DNA of 64,000 bases from Adiantum capillus-veneris. Taxonomy: Eukaryota; Streptophyta; Polypodiopsida; Polypodiales; Pteridaceae. The DNA lies in contig CM043968.1 in NCBI GenBank assembly GCA_014529385.2, positions 124,825,518 through 124,889,517 of the forward strand, read 5' to 3'. The notes under the pieces are model-generated. The model was not told the DNA's origin. It saw nothing but the letters and a program-made list of their open reading frames with translations, and searched no databases. Within the stretch, counting starts at the first letter, position 1. Each line of letters begins with the position of its first letter. The translations under genes were made by a program, and so were the position numbers. This document shows positions 22,231-32,847 of this stretch, one piece after another.

Positions 22231-22585
22231 ACCTTTTTTGAGGAGGAAGCTTGTCTCTAAGAGCAACGACGACGCTGTTGTTGCTCTCTAGAGGACTTTC
22301 ATGTGTAAAGGTGAGAGTTGAGCTTTGAATGTATTTTGAGCTGGTCAAATGAAGTCAAAGAAGCTCAAGAGAAGTGCCACATGTCGGTCGGTTATTAAAA
22401 ATTCTAGAGGAGAGTGAGAGAGAAGCTCTGTGGAGCGCTATGATGGTTTTTTGAGCAAACAATGAGCCACCATCTTTGCCTTTTGTGTTTTGTCGCTCCT
22501 CCCTTCCCCTTTTCTTCTTCTATTCTGCTCTCGTACTAGCCGCGGCGTCGACGAAGCGTGTGTACGCATGGGCCGCTGGTTCTTT

Positions 22586-22648
<63 letters not shown>

Positions 22649-22726
22649 AGAGAGAGAGAGATTGTGTGTGCTTTACATGCTGCCACTAAGAATGCCGAAT
22701 GATGACAATAAGATGTAAACATTTCC
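22231..22726. other. CACTA-2 internal spacer with a GA tract
   Basis: No gene is seen. A (GA)n tract of about 65 bp lies at 22590-22660. The Arg-Glu frames there are artefacts. The stretch may mark the edge of another decayed insert. Confidence 0.5.
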
Positions 22727-22935
22727 GTTGGTCATGTAGGGCAAGGCCAAAGTGTGGTTCGAAGCACTGGAAGGCGAGCCAAAGTAAATGTGGCCGGCAT
22801 TACGCACGAGGTTTCTGCATGACTTTCGCAAGGAAGTGTCCCCGCTCAACATGGACACCAAGCTGAAGGCTTTGAAGCAGGATGTGGGCGAAGATTTCAA
22901 TGTGTTCTTGGATCATTTCGAAGCTTGTCTTCCTT
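22727..22935 (+). pseudogene. Captured gypsy-type gag fragment
   Basis: Reads GKAKVWFEALEGEP, a TAA, then MWPALRTRFLHDFRK, LKALKQDVGEDFNVFLDHFE. This matches the usual pattern of the Retrotrans_gag capsid domain (W-F between helices, then F-x-x-x-F and a glutamine/glutamate-rich helix). It is not GypA or GypC gag. It is about 70 codons with no neighbours of the same element, so it is a scrap of a third gypsy family. Confidence 0.65.
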
Positions 22936-23151
22936 CTCTCTATTTCTCTTTCTTTCTCTCTTTTTCCCTCTCCCTTTTTTTATGTTTAATTTTGTTTCTA
23001 CTCTATTTTTTTAACTACTTTTTGTTAATGTATTTAAAGCTTTTTTATTCTATTTTTGGATATACAAAACCCTAAAACTAATTAACTTTAACCCTAAAAT
23101 TAATTTCAAGAAACCTTAAAATACAATTAACAATAACAAATTTGAATATAA
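22936..23151. other. Pyrimidine-rich then AT-rich spacer
   Basis: CTTTCTCTCTTTTTCC-type sequence followed by AT-rich DNA. It continues after CopD at 36327 with the same AT-rich character (AACAATAACAAATT). No gene is seen. Confidence 0.6.
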
Positions 23152-23156
23152 AATTA

Positions 23157-23348
23157 TGTTGGGGTATAAAGCCCAATGTGGTTGCCCAGGTAAGTGGGCG
23201 GGCCGCCAGGTATGTAGACATATTCTTTTGTAAAAACCTAATAAGAACTCACTATGCTCTACACATTACAATAGAGCGAGTTCACCATATCGTCGTGCTC
23301 TTCTTCTCGCACTCTCTCTCGCGTCACACTTCCGCTCGTACTCCTTCA
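23157..23348 (+). repeat. 5' LTR of CopD
   Basis: 192 bp, TGTTGGGGTATAAAGCC to CTCCTTCA. The same length as the 3' LTR at 36130-36321, with four substitutions seen. Confidence 0.95.
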
Positions 23349-23350
23349 AC

Positions 23351-23363
23351 TGGTATCAGAGCT
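23351..23363 (+). other. Primer binding site of CopD (tRNA-iMet type)
   Basis: TGGTATCAGAGCT, an exact copia-type primer site, 2 bp after the LTR. Confidence 0.92.
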
Positions 23364-24282
23364 CAAATCGAGGCTCGAGGCAGCATTTGTAGGTAGCCAG
23401 AGTCACCTGCTTAGATTGGAGTGAGATTCGACAGGCGAAGACACGGCCCCAAATCTTGTGGGATTTCATTCTGAGGTCATCTCGGCCACCGTTCGGCTTC
23501 AACAAAGTTCTGTGCAGGCCATTTTCGACTACGTGGTCTCAGAGGGTGCAGATATCGACACTCCCAGAGTGTTGATTTGTGACTGTCTACACATCGAAGG
23601 ACGGCTCACAGTTATTGGAGGCGTGTCACATACGACACGGGCGCATCTACACACAGACTGTAGGCGACATCCACTAGTTCATTAGGTAACTTGTGTTTGC
23701 TGCTTGATATTCCAGATTTCATCCTGACATTGCAAGTACTTCCACATGGGATGTATTGTCAGAGATAATGTATGTCTGTTGAGGGTTTGCTGACTGTGAG
23801 TCATGCAGCAAACAACCGCCGCAACGGTTACAGCATATAGTGGGAAATTTGTGGATGTATGATTTTGTGGGAAGTCTATGTATTGTCAGATTTACTGCAG
23901 CCTTTGTTGAGGGTCGAGTGAGGTTTTATTGAGCTGGGGGATTCTCGAATGTTGAGATCCTTTCGGTGATATAGGTCTTGGAGCGATCCCTCGAGCACCC
24001 TTAGATAGGCAGCTAGGATGTATTGACTGTAAGTTAGACAGTTGGGATTGCATCTTTGCTTTACTGCCGTTGAAGCATTGTCGCACTCTATGCTTACAGG
24101 ATAGTGACAGGACAGTGAGAGACAGTACAGGTGCAGGACAGGTTTACCCGCAGCTTACAGTGTCAGAGAGACAGTGTTTTTTGAGCTGTTTTTTGGTCTG
24201 TTTTTGAGTACACCAGAGCCATTTTACAAAGGAGACTCTGCCGAATTTTTCCCAAGAAAGTAAACTACTGTGAAGCGTAGCT
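23364..24282 (+). other. CopD untranslated leader
   Basis: About 920 bp between primer site and gag ATG. It is long for a copia leader. It contains repeated ACAGTGAGAGACAGTACAGG-like and CAGGACAG motifs near 24100-24180. I see no gene. Confidence 0.7.
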
Positions 24283-25077
24283 ATGGCTGGATCACAGGAC
24301 ACTGCTCTTTACAATATCAAGAAGCTGGATGGAACCAATTTCCCATTGTGGAAGAAGCAGATTTGGCACGTGTTGGTACAAAAGAAGCAGATAAAACCTA
24401 TAAAGCTCAAGGGGATAAAACCACAAGATATGGACGAAGATGAATGGAGCGAAATGGATGAATTGACACTTTCTACCATTATGCTGACTTTGGCAGAAAG
24501 CGTTTACTTCAATGTAGCAGACGAGATGTCGGCTTATGAAGCATGGACAAAGCTAAGTGATCTTTATGAGAAGCAGAGTGTAGCTTCACAGGTATACTGG
24601 CTTAAGAAGCTTGTTGACTTGAAGATGAAAGAAGGGACACCTATGTCCAATCATCTGAATGAATTCAACACTATCTACAGTCAGTTGTCAGCTCAAGGTG
24701 TCAAGTTTGATGAACCTGTTAAAGCTATGTTCCTGTTGATCACATTGCCGGAAAGTTGGGACACTTTTCGCACAGCTTTGAGTAATTCTGCACCTCCAGA
24801 TGGTTTGAACATAGCAGGTGTAGAAGGAAGTCTGCTTACTGAAGAAACCAATAGAAAGACAATGGACAAAGGCAAAGGAACAGCCTTAGTTGTCAGGGGA
24901 AGGACCAAAGAAAAGTACAAAGGTGGAAAGAGGAATCAGTCTTGTAGCAAGTCCTGCAGTGCTAAAGGCAAGAGTGACATAGAATGTTACCATTGTGGCA
25001 AGAAGGGACACATGAAAAGAGACTGTAGATAATGGAAAGCAGAAAAAGGCAAAGAGAAAGCTGAAGACCATGGTGAG
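24283..25077 (+). pseudogene. CopD gag with zinc knuckle
   Basis: Starts at ATG 24283 (MAGSQDTALYNIKKLDGTNF). A UBN2-type copia gag follows, with LWKKQIWHVL, AYEAWTKLSDLYE and LNEFNTIYSQL. The zinc knuckle CYHCGKKGHMKRDC is near residue 235. A TAA at 25030-25032 follows DCR, but the frame then continues (WKAEKGKEKAEDHGE) to the C1 insertion at 25078 and resumes NNKSLVKIQ at about 32853. It forms particles and binds RNA when expressed. Only one nonsense change is seen in this part. Confidence 0.92.
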
Positions 25078-26137
25078 TGTTGAAAGGACGACGTTTCCAC
25101 AAAGATTCCATTAAGATTCCTCAAAGATTCTAAAGATTCCACTTGAAGATGGTGATGAAGTAATGAAGATGAAGAAGGATGCTGCAATATGAAGATACGA
25201 GTTCATGGACGTCATCGAATATCCCGTTATTATTATTTTGAGCCATTATGGCCACTTTTTGTAATGTTCACGGGAACCTCATACTTTGAATCGGCACTTG
25301 TATTTTGGCCGCAGATACTTGTATCATGAGTAAAGCCAACTCAGTTTCTTGTAATTAAGCTCTGTAGAAGCCTAGGGACAATTCAGGTCATTTGGCCGGA
25401 CATTAGGTTTGAAGGCTTGGTATATAAGCTAAAACCTAAGGCTTTGTAAAGAACACATTACGTTATCTCAAATAATATACAGTCGTGGGTTCTGTAGCAC
25501 ACAGTAGTGAGCTTCACGCACACACACACTGTCGTGCACACTAATCACATTGCAGATATGAGAGAAGGAGCGTGTTAGTATCGAGGAGCTCTCCGCGTCA
25601 ACGCAAGCAATGCAAGCCGAGGACCACATCGCGAGCCCACCTGCTACGATTTATATTTGGTCGTAAGTACCTCAAACGACATCCGTTCTGAATGATCGAG
25701 TAGTCGTTAGAATCAGGACGAGAAGCTCTTCGTGTTGATGTCTTTGTAGATCAGTTCTGGACACTTTAGAAATTGCTGTTTTGAGTCTATCGCGACAGCG
25801 ATTAGAGGTCTTACGATTATGGTTTTTAGGGTTTAGGTGTTTGGCCACATAGGATATATCCTTGTGAGTCTTACCCTCCGATTTCGAGTCATTCCGATAT
25901 GATTTGAGGCTGAATCGAGCTTGTAGTGTTTCGTAGGATACGTTGTCTGTTTCTTTGCTTTATGGTAGTGTTGTGGTAGGATTAGTGACTGTAGAGTGTT
26001 GTTTGTGTCTAGCTCAGGGTTGACAACCCGGAGATTGCCTCCATGCCCTAGTCGGGTCAGCTACGTCCTCGGATTGACAGTTTGTTGGTTTGTGTTCTCG
26101 CTGTGCTCCATCGTCCGTCGCGGCGTAGCCGCTAACA
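25078..26137 (+). repeat. 5' LTR of C1
   Basis: 1060 bp, TGTTGAAAGG to CCGCTAACA. A TATATAAG box is at 25421-25428. A partial palindrome AGTCTATCGCGACAG at 25784 resembles the leader palindromes. It is related to, but clearly diverged from, the C2 LTR (shared CCACAAAGATTCC and GTTATTATTATTTTGAG blocks). Confidence 0.93.
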
Positions 26138-26138
26138 T

Positions 26139-26156
26139 TGGCGCCGTTGCCGGGGA
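26139..26156 (+). other. Primer binding site of C1 (tRNA-Asp type)
   Basis: TGGCGCCGTTGCCGGGGA, one base after the LTR. This is the primer site known from Athila/Tat-type plant gypsy elements. Confidence 0.92.
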
Positions 26157-27685
26157 CGAAGCGCCTAAACTAGCGTAGACCACATCACTCGTATTTGACA
26201 GTATAGCGTTTCTCTAGAGTTTTCTAGAGTGTTGTCACCATTTGCCTTCTTAGTGGAAAGTCAAAGAGCGGATCTCTTGACTGAGGGATAGCCAGGGAGC
26301 GTGCGTCTCGCCGAGGTGGTCCACCATGAGGTTGAGATATGGTTATATTATTTTGTTGTGTATTTAGATTAGGTTTTATGGTTTGTGTGTTTGGTTGTGA
26401 CTTATGGTTGTGAAGAACTTGAAAGAGAAAAAACGCAAAGAAAAACGCAAAAGATAAGCCGGAGACTGTTTGCTTGCCAGAAAGCAAAAACAACCTTCAA
26501 CCATCCAAAGTAGGACTTTAGGTAGTGTAGGATATCTGATGTTGATCTAGAGCAATTTTGACATGAAAATTTGCTTGAAAACTCAAAAGGCGGAAGTGTG
26601 TTGATTATGGTAAAAGTGCTCTAAAATGGTCGTTTGAAAGCCGATTTGAGTGCTTGTTTTTGCATTGGAGACCTTAAGGTAGGGGCAAAACACAGATTTG
26701 GTCCAATCCAAAAAAAAAAAAAACTAAAAAACCCAAAAAAAAACAAAAATCTGAAACCAAATCTGCAATTTTCAAAAAACAAAAAGTTTGACCTCAAGAC
26801 CTTGTTTTGCATATGCTCTAGAGCTTGTATGTGAAATTTCAAAGCATTTGCATCAGTGCTTGTGCATCTAAGTGGAAATTTGCTTTTTCTGAGTGTAAGG
26901 AGTATTTGGGTGAAATGCTTGAATCCAAAGGAAAAGAAGTCCAAATTGAATGAAACTTTGGGGATAAGCTTCTAAGGGCATTGGGAACCAAACTGTCGAA
27001 AAACAGAGAAAAAAATACTTTCCAGTGGCTCTCTGCTCAGTCTATCGCGATAGACTGGTGAATTGGAGATAGACTCACAATCAGACAAAACCCCTCATAC
27101 CACAGGTAAAACACATCAATACAAGGCTGCTCCCAAAAGTTGAGTGTACTTGGACACCTGCTTGACCACTAAACCTCAAGTATGGTGTTTAGAGTTTAAG
27201 TTCAGAGACACACTGGTAAAAAGACCTTGACCAATAGTCCAAACATTGCACAACTTTGTGTATTCACTATACAGAGGATAAGGAAACTAGTTGTGAAGAG
27301 AACTTTGTAAAAAGACCAAAACTGGGAAACTTTATGAGCCTATCGTGATAGGTTGGGGATATTTAGCTGTGGACCTTATTTTGCAAATCCCTCCTAGGGA
27401 TAGCTTAAGTAGAGCCTACATAGCATACACACCAAATTTCAAGTTGTTTGGATCACTAGAAGTGAATCTAAAGACCAGATAGAGATTCAGGTTTTGACAA
27501 AAACACTAAAAATGGCCCAAAACACAAACCAAGTGTCCAAATTGCCAAACCTTGTGAAACTTGGTATACATGATCCACAGAGGGTAGGGAACACATATGT
27601 GAAGAGAAAATTTGAAAAAAGTGTCATTTTAGCATACTTGGTGAGTCTATCGCGATAGACTAAGCACCGAGTGATAGAAACTGAT
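26157..27685 (+). repeat. C1 leader with about 300-bp repeats and palindromes
   Basis: Non-coding. Perfect 18-bp palindromes AGTCTATCGCGATAGACT lie at 27039-27056 and 27644-27661, and an imperfect one is at 27337-27354, giving spacings of 298 and 307 bp. The surrounding sequence also repeats (for example GTGAAGAGAA and ACAGAGG before each palindrome), so these are diverged tandem units. A-rich stretch at 26708-26750. The leader ends abruptly at the A4 LTR. Confidence 0.8.
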
Positions 27686-28288
27686 TGTGCGCTCCTTGCC
27701 GCACTGTCGAAGCAAGGGACTTGCCGATACACCGTGTGCGAGCCACAAATGTCTCCAAGCACACAACAAGACTAATCTAGCAAGCTCAAGAGAGCAAAGG
27801 GTGTGTCACTCACCGCTCTACGCTCGCCTTCGTGGTGGATTCCTCGTCGCGATGAAGAAGAAGCTGCAGTCGTGCCGCGCTCAACCGCTTCGCCGCCGTC
27901 GTGCCTTCGTAATGCTCGATCGCACACACACTCTCCCTCTCTCTCTCTCTCTCACTTACACACACACACACACACACACAAGGAGGTGAAGAAGAAGAAG
28001 ATGGAGATGGAGATGGAGATGGAGCAAGAGCACTCTTCTATTGCACAAATGAGAGAATGAGTGAATTTTAGGTTTAATTGGCTTTTATATGAGCTCACCC
28101 CATTCACACTTGGGCGCCCATGCTTAGCCAACTAATCCCTTGAATGTCCCAGTTAGAATGCGCCTCTCATCGGCGATCACTCTTACCCTTTTCCTATTGG
28201 TCCGACAAGCCCGGTACCTGACTCTACCAAATACATAATACACGTCCGTCGTAAGTGATGGGGTGTCTGTGAGCCGTGAGGGTTAACA
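27686..28288 (-). repeat. 3' LTR of A4
   Basis: 603 bp, TGTGCGCTCC to GGTTAACA. Full length and very close to the A1 LTRs, with CT/CA simple repeats at 27925-27981. The polypurine tract (minus GGAAGGGGGGCA) follows at 28289. Confidence 0.93.
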
Positions 28289-29681
28289 TGCCCCCCTTCC
28301 TTATGTAGATTCCGTCCTCGGAAGCTATTTTAGTTGAAGCTCGTTCGTCGAGGTGGAAGAGCATTTGAGATGAATGTCCTTAGCCTTCTTCAGTCACTGC
28401 AAAATCAAACAACATTGGCACAGTAATTGCATTCTCATAAGTGATTAAAAAGCATATGCAGTTTTAGGTAGACAAATTGATTGGTAAAAGAATTTCAAAC
28501 AATTTGTCAGCAATGAACATTAAATTGCAATGTAATCAAATGCATAAACAGATGTAAAGGTAAAAAATTAAACAAGTCTGGGGTCGCTAATTTGACAGTC
28601 GAAAGGCACTAGAGATCGAATATTAATACCATGGGTAAGCTTCTTAATTTTCTGTGGTCAATTAAGTTGTTTAATCGCGAGAGCCAAGTATTCATGTTCG
28701 AGGGCTGACTAGAGGCTATATCTAGAAGACCTTGTAGTTAAGCTACCATAAAAGGAATTTCTCATGAAATCATCGCCTGACTGATTACTTTTTCTTTGAC
28801 CCCCCAAAGTCTTTTCACAGTGATTCAATTTTGATGTGTGTGCTTATTTTGTATGCCTTGGGTTTTTTGCTTTTCAAGTAAAAGTGCCCATACTGGGAAC
28901 CTCTAGGGCTCTAGTACCATAGGCAATACATGTGAGTGAAGTACCAAATCAAGCTGAGATTTCTCTTCCAGCTTAAGATTTTATAGTGTGGCACTTTGAT
29001 TTTTTGTTTGTTCATTTTCAGCATTTTAATTTTGTAACTTTGGGGGGTCATATAACACTGATACACCTCCCCAGGCTCATCACACTAGCAAACTCCCTTT
29101 ATAATACTTAAGCTAAAGGTCAATAGGGTCAAGCCCACTAGAAAGCCCTAGTACATTTCACACAATGCTGCCTAAATCGGATTAAGAACCTAAGTAACCA
29201 TTAATTATTAGGAAGGCCATTAATTATTAGGAAGGCATTCCCCATGGTATTAAGAGAAGATTTCTAACACCTAACTTGGTCAAACTAGTTTGTCGGACTG
29301 CTTGATTTTTAAACCTAGACAAGTGATTATGACAAAAAATGACATTGAATTAAATGTTTGATACTAAGCAAATGCGGTGAATATTAGGCTACCAATCACA
29401 ATTAAAGCTGACAATCATAGATGCAAAAAAGATAAGGGGCAATGCTAATGGACAAGAAACACTTGTTTGTGTCGATGGTCGCGCTTGATTTGAAGAGTGA
29501 GTCGAAATAAAGATTCCATGAAGGTCCAAATCCTACCAATAGCAACACGCTCCTGTACACACTAGGAAACAAAAGGAATACCTCCAGGAGGCACATTAGT
29601 GGAAAAAGGTACCAACACTTATTGAACACAACAAAAAACATAAGGAAATCTAACCTAATTATTTGCACTCCCCCTAGAGAG
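28289..29681 (-). other. 3' non-coding region of A4
   Basis: Matches the A1 3' region at 61380-62672 in reverse. It holds a duplicated CATTAATTATTAGGAAGG near 29202-29235. No gene is seen. Confidence 0.75.
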
Positions 29682-30140
29682 TCAAGGGAATAGGATATTG
29701 TAGAGGTTGGGGGAAAACCCTAAGGCTAAACCCCTATCCTCGTCGTCGAGATAAACAAAGTCATCATCCATGAGACCATATGTGCCATCCGTGTAGTCGT
29801 GTAAATTTTCTTCTTCATCATAGGTGCCCATGTTTACTAAGAAGGTCACTAGACGCCTATAGTCATCTTGGTCAAAAGGGTAGGCTTGTGCAATGGGAGA
29901 AACGCTCTCTACTAAGTATGGATCAGACGTGGTCAAGAGACGTATCAGCCATTCTAACTCCTCAAAATTCCTCTCACATGCTAGCGTACCTATCAAATCC
30001 CATTCACATGCAAGCACTAGAAAGACCATGTGAAATATTTGTGAAAAGTAACGAGGGTACCTCTCACCCAAGGCAGGAGTGGATGAATCTAGAGTACTAG
30101 CCATATCTGTACACGCAAATAGATGATGGTTAGAGTGCAA
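29682..30140 (-). CDS. Accessory ORF Y of A4, unknown function
   Basis: An intact 152-codon ORF in the sense direction of A4, with ATG at 30140 and a second Met at 30104 (MASTLDSSTPALGERY) that may be the real start. It lies downstream of ORF X and upstream of the 3' LTR. A1 and A2 have about 200 bp of unrelated non-coding DNA here, so it is an insertion in this copy or subfamily. The protein has a hydrophobic stretch (IFHMVFLVLACEWDLIG) and a strongly acidic C-terminal half (YDEEENLHDY, MDDDFVYLDDEDRG). I see no zinc, protease or polymerase motif and do not recognise it. Confidence 0.55.
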   Translation of the reverse strand: MHSNHHLFACTDMASTLDSSTPALGERYPRYFSQIFHMVFLVLACEWDLIGTLACERNFEELEWLIRLLTTSDPYLVESVSPIAQAYPFDQDDYRRLVTFLVNMGTYDEEENLHDYTDGTYGLMDDDFVYLDDEDRGLALGFSPNLYNILFP

Positions 30141-30350
30141 ATATTACAAGGGTCGTGTTCTTGTGCATAATTTGTTTTTATGATTTGTGTTATGGCTCTT
30201 GCTCTTTTACTTTTTTATCTTGTTTTTGTGAGTATAAGGTTTTATATATACATTCCCTAAGATCGGAGATTAAGAGGTCAAGGAGAAAGGTTGAGAGGGA
30301 AGCAAGTGAATGATGGATGTCCACAAACACTCCCCCCTTCCTTGGGTAGA

Positions 30351-30848
30351 TCATACCGTTTGAAATGATGTCGTCACCCTTTGAAACCAATTGTTCCAGT
30401 TGGTAATAGGTGAGGATTTTTGCCAGTAGTTTTCTATTACCCTAGGTGCCTCGTCAAGTTGCAAGGGTGGTAAGTTACTCTCCCAGGATCGAACTTGAAG
30501 TGGTTCATCAGGTGATTCTTGAACACTGAGAGGTGTGGATTCTTTTGTAGCTTCATGGAGGTCCACTACTATAGATGGAGGCTGTGTAGAAGCTTTTACC
30601 TCTATGGATGTATTACATGAGGAGCTAGAAGCTTCATGGAACTCCCCCCTTCCTGAGCTAGGTGGAATAAATTGGTTTTGCCTTGGAGCCCAAACTAGCT
30701 CTGGACTAGGTGTGTAGCATTCTGTGATCTTTCCCTTCCCACAGTCTGCCATTGGCTTTAGCGTTACACTGTTTGACTCATATGGGTTTGTTGTCGATAG
30801 GGAAGGACACATTTTACATTTAGGTACCCAAATTTGCTCATTTCCATG
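30351..30848 (-). CDS. GypA ORF X, C-terminal half (A4)
   Basis: Open minus-strand frame starting within X at GNEQIWVPK. It continues through ITECYTPSPELVWAP, PPSSGRGEFHEASSSSC, EVKASTQPPSIVVDLHEATK and ENYWQKSSPITNWNNWF to a stop at 30351. It is close to A1 throughout and without breaks. Upstream the open frame runs on to 31034 in C1 sequence by chance, so the true start is lost. Confidence 0.75.
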   Translation of the reverse strand, partial: HGNEQIWVPKCKMCPSLSTTNPYESNSVTLKPMADCGKGKITECYTPSPELVWAPRQNQFIPPSSGRGEFHEASSSSCNTSIEVKASTQPPSIVVDLHEATKESTPLSVQESPDEPLQVRSWESNLPPLQLDEAPRVIENYWQKSSPITNWNNWFQRVTTSFQTV

Positions 30849-31776
30849 AAAGAAGAGGAAGAGGAATGAGTTGTTTTTCTGCAAGTTGTTAATTTCTGTA
30901 TTGTCTGCAAGTTCTGTGACTTCTGCATAATGTTGTGTTTTCTGTCTGCACACAGTCTTTGCACAATTAGTAGTCGTTAGCTTGTTTGCAGTGAATGAAT
31001 AAGTAGGAAGGCAGTTAGCAATTTCTGCTTGCACACAGTCTGCACACAGTTTCTGTCAAGGTTTGCCTGCACACAGTCTTTGCACAGTAAGGTAGTGAGA
31101 GAGGAAGTAGGTGGACAGTTAGCTCACTGTCAGTAGGCAGTTAATAGATTAGTTAGTAGATCAGTTAGTGGTTAGAAGCACTGTTAGTAAGTAGATAAGG
31201 TTAGGTAGGTTAGTCTGTGAGCTGTGAGCTATTGACTGGGAGGTTAGGTAGGTGACAGTGTGTGTGGCCAAGAAAGGGTCACCAAAACCACGCGCGGTCG
31301 TCGTCGCCTCGCATTTAATTATGACTAAAGAAATTTTTTCCCACTGGGTTTTTCCCTTTAGTCTTATCCAGGTATCCAAGACCTTCATTTTGTATATACG
31401 CTATATTTTACTTTTACTCTTTTATTTTTAATCACAACAAGAAGGCCAAAAAACAGTTTGACAAAGCTTCAAGTCAACTTACAGGTACAACTGCCAGATA
31501 ACAACCACAGGAAAAGCAAACTAGAGCTACAATGACAACGAACTGCTGCACCAACAAGTCGATACAACCTCATGCAATTCAAGATACAACAACCAATCGG
31601 AGGGGGAGAGTTCCAGGCTTCAGATACACTACAGGTACAACTTTAAGGCAGCTTTAATATCACACAAACCAATCAACTGCAGAAGAGGCTGCCACAACAA
31701 TTTCAATCAACACCAAGACATCAAGAACTCGTCAAGGCCAGCAAAGACATAGGGTCTTGTCGGGGACGACAAGAAT
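30849..31776 (+). other. 3' non-coding region of C1
   Basis: No gene is seen. It contains repeated CTGCACACAGTC-type motifs (30930-31090) and a block CCCACTGGGTTTTTCCC (31340-31356) with flanks shared with C2 at about 39095-39140 in reverse. Confidence 0.65.
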
Positions 31777-31790
31777 TCGGAGGGGGAGAG
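31777..31790 (+). other. Polypurine tract of C1
   Basis: TCGGAGGGGGAGAG directly before the 3' LTR. The identical tract is found in C2. Confidence 0.88.
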
Positions 31791-32847
31791 TGTTGAAAGG
31801 ACGCCCTTTCAACAACGTTTCCACAAAGATTCCTCAAAGATTCTAAAGATTCCACTTGAAGATGGTGATGAAGTAATGAAGATGAAGATGGATGCTGCAA
31901 CATGAAGATACGAGTTCATGGACGTCATCGAATATCCCGTTATTATTATTTTGAGTCATTACGACCACTTTTGTAATGTTCACGGGAACCTCATACTTTA
32001 AATCGACACTTGTATTTTGGCCGTAGATGCTTGTATCATGAGTAAAGTCAACTCAGTTTCTTGTAATTAAGCTCTGTAGAAGCCTAGGGACAATTCAGGT
32101 CATTTGGCCGGACATTAGGTTTGAAGGCTTGGTATATAAGCTAAAACCTAAGGCTTTGTAAAGAACACATTACGTTATCTCAAATAATATACAGTCGTGG
32201 GTTCTGCAGCACACAGTAGTGAGCTTCACACACACACACCGTCGCGCGCACTAATCACATTGCAGATATGAGAGAAGGAGCGTGTTAGTATTGAGGAGCT
32301 CTCCGCGTCGACGCAAGCAATGCAAGCCGAGGACCACATCGCGAGCCCGCCTGCTACGAGCTCTATTTGGTCGTAAGTACCTCAAACGACATTCGTTCTG
32401 AATGATCGAGTAGTCGTTAGAATCAGGACGAGAAGCTCTTCCTGTTGATGTCTTTGTAGATCAGTTCCGGACACTTTGGAAATTGCTGTTTTGAGTCTAT
32501 CGCGACAGCGATTAGAGGTCTTACGATTATGGTTTTTAGGGTTTAGGTGTTTGGCCACATAGGATATGTCCTTGTGAGTCTTACCCTTCGATTTCGAGTC
32601 ATTCCGATATGATTTGAGACTGTTTCGAGCTTGTAGTGTTTCGTAGGATGCGTTGTCTATTTATTTGCTTTATGGTAGTATTGAGGTAGGATTAGTGACT
32701 GTAGAGTGTTGTTCGTGTCTAGCTCAGGGTTGACAACCCAGAGATTGCCTCCATGCCCTAGTCGAGTCAGCTACGTCCTTGGATTGACAGTTTGTTGGTC
32801 TGTCTTCTCGCTATGCTCCATCGTTCGTCGCGGCGTATCCGCTAACA
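31791..32847 (+). repeat. 3' LTR of C1
   Basis: 1057 bp, TGTTGAAAGG to CCGCTAACA. It aligns end to end with 25078-26137, with indels near the start and about 4-5% substitutions by eye. A TATATAAG box is at 32133-32140. Confidence 0.93.

Larger units (their letters stand above)
27686..30848 (-). mobile_element. GypA fragment A4 inside C1
   Basis: Minus-strand 3' part of a GypA element: complete 3' LTR, polypurine tract, 3' region with an extra ORF, and most of ORF X. It is cut at about 30848, where C1 sequence resumes. The protease, gag and 5' LTR are missing, as is the C1 coding region, so a deletion covering both is likely. Confidence 0.85.
25078..32847 (+). mobile_element. GypC element C1 inserted in CopD
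   Basis: LTRs of 1060 and 1057 bp, tRNA-Asp-type primer site, palindrome-bearing leader and polypurine tract. Its coding region is missing; a GypA A4 piece lies in its place. Flanking 5-mers are GTGAG (25073-25077) and ATTAG (32848-32852), a poor match, though the CopD frame is continuous across the element. The LTRs differ by roughly 4-5%, more than those of the CopD host. Confidence 0.88.

Noticed and set aside
30849-31034. N-terminal extension of ORF X in A4
   Set aside because: The open frame continues from X into C1 3' sequence without similarity to other X copies, so it is a chance read-through across an element junction.
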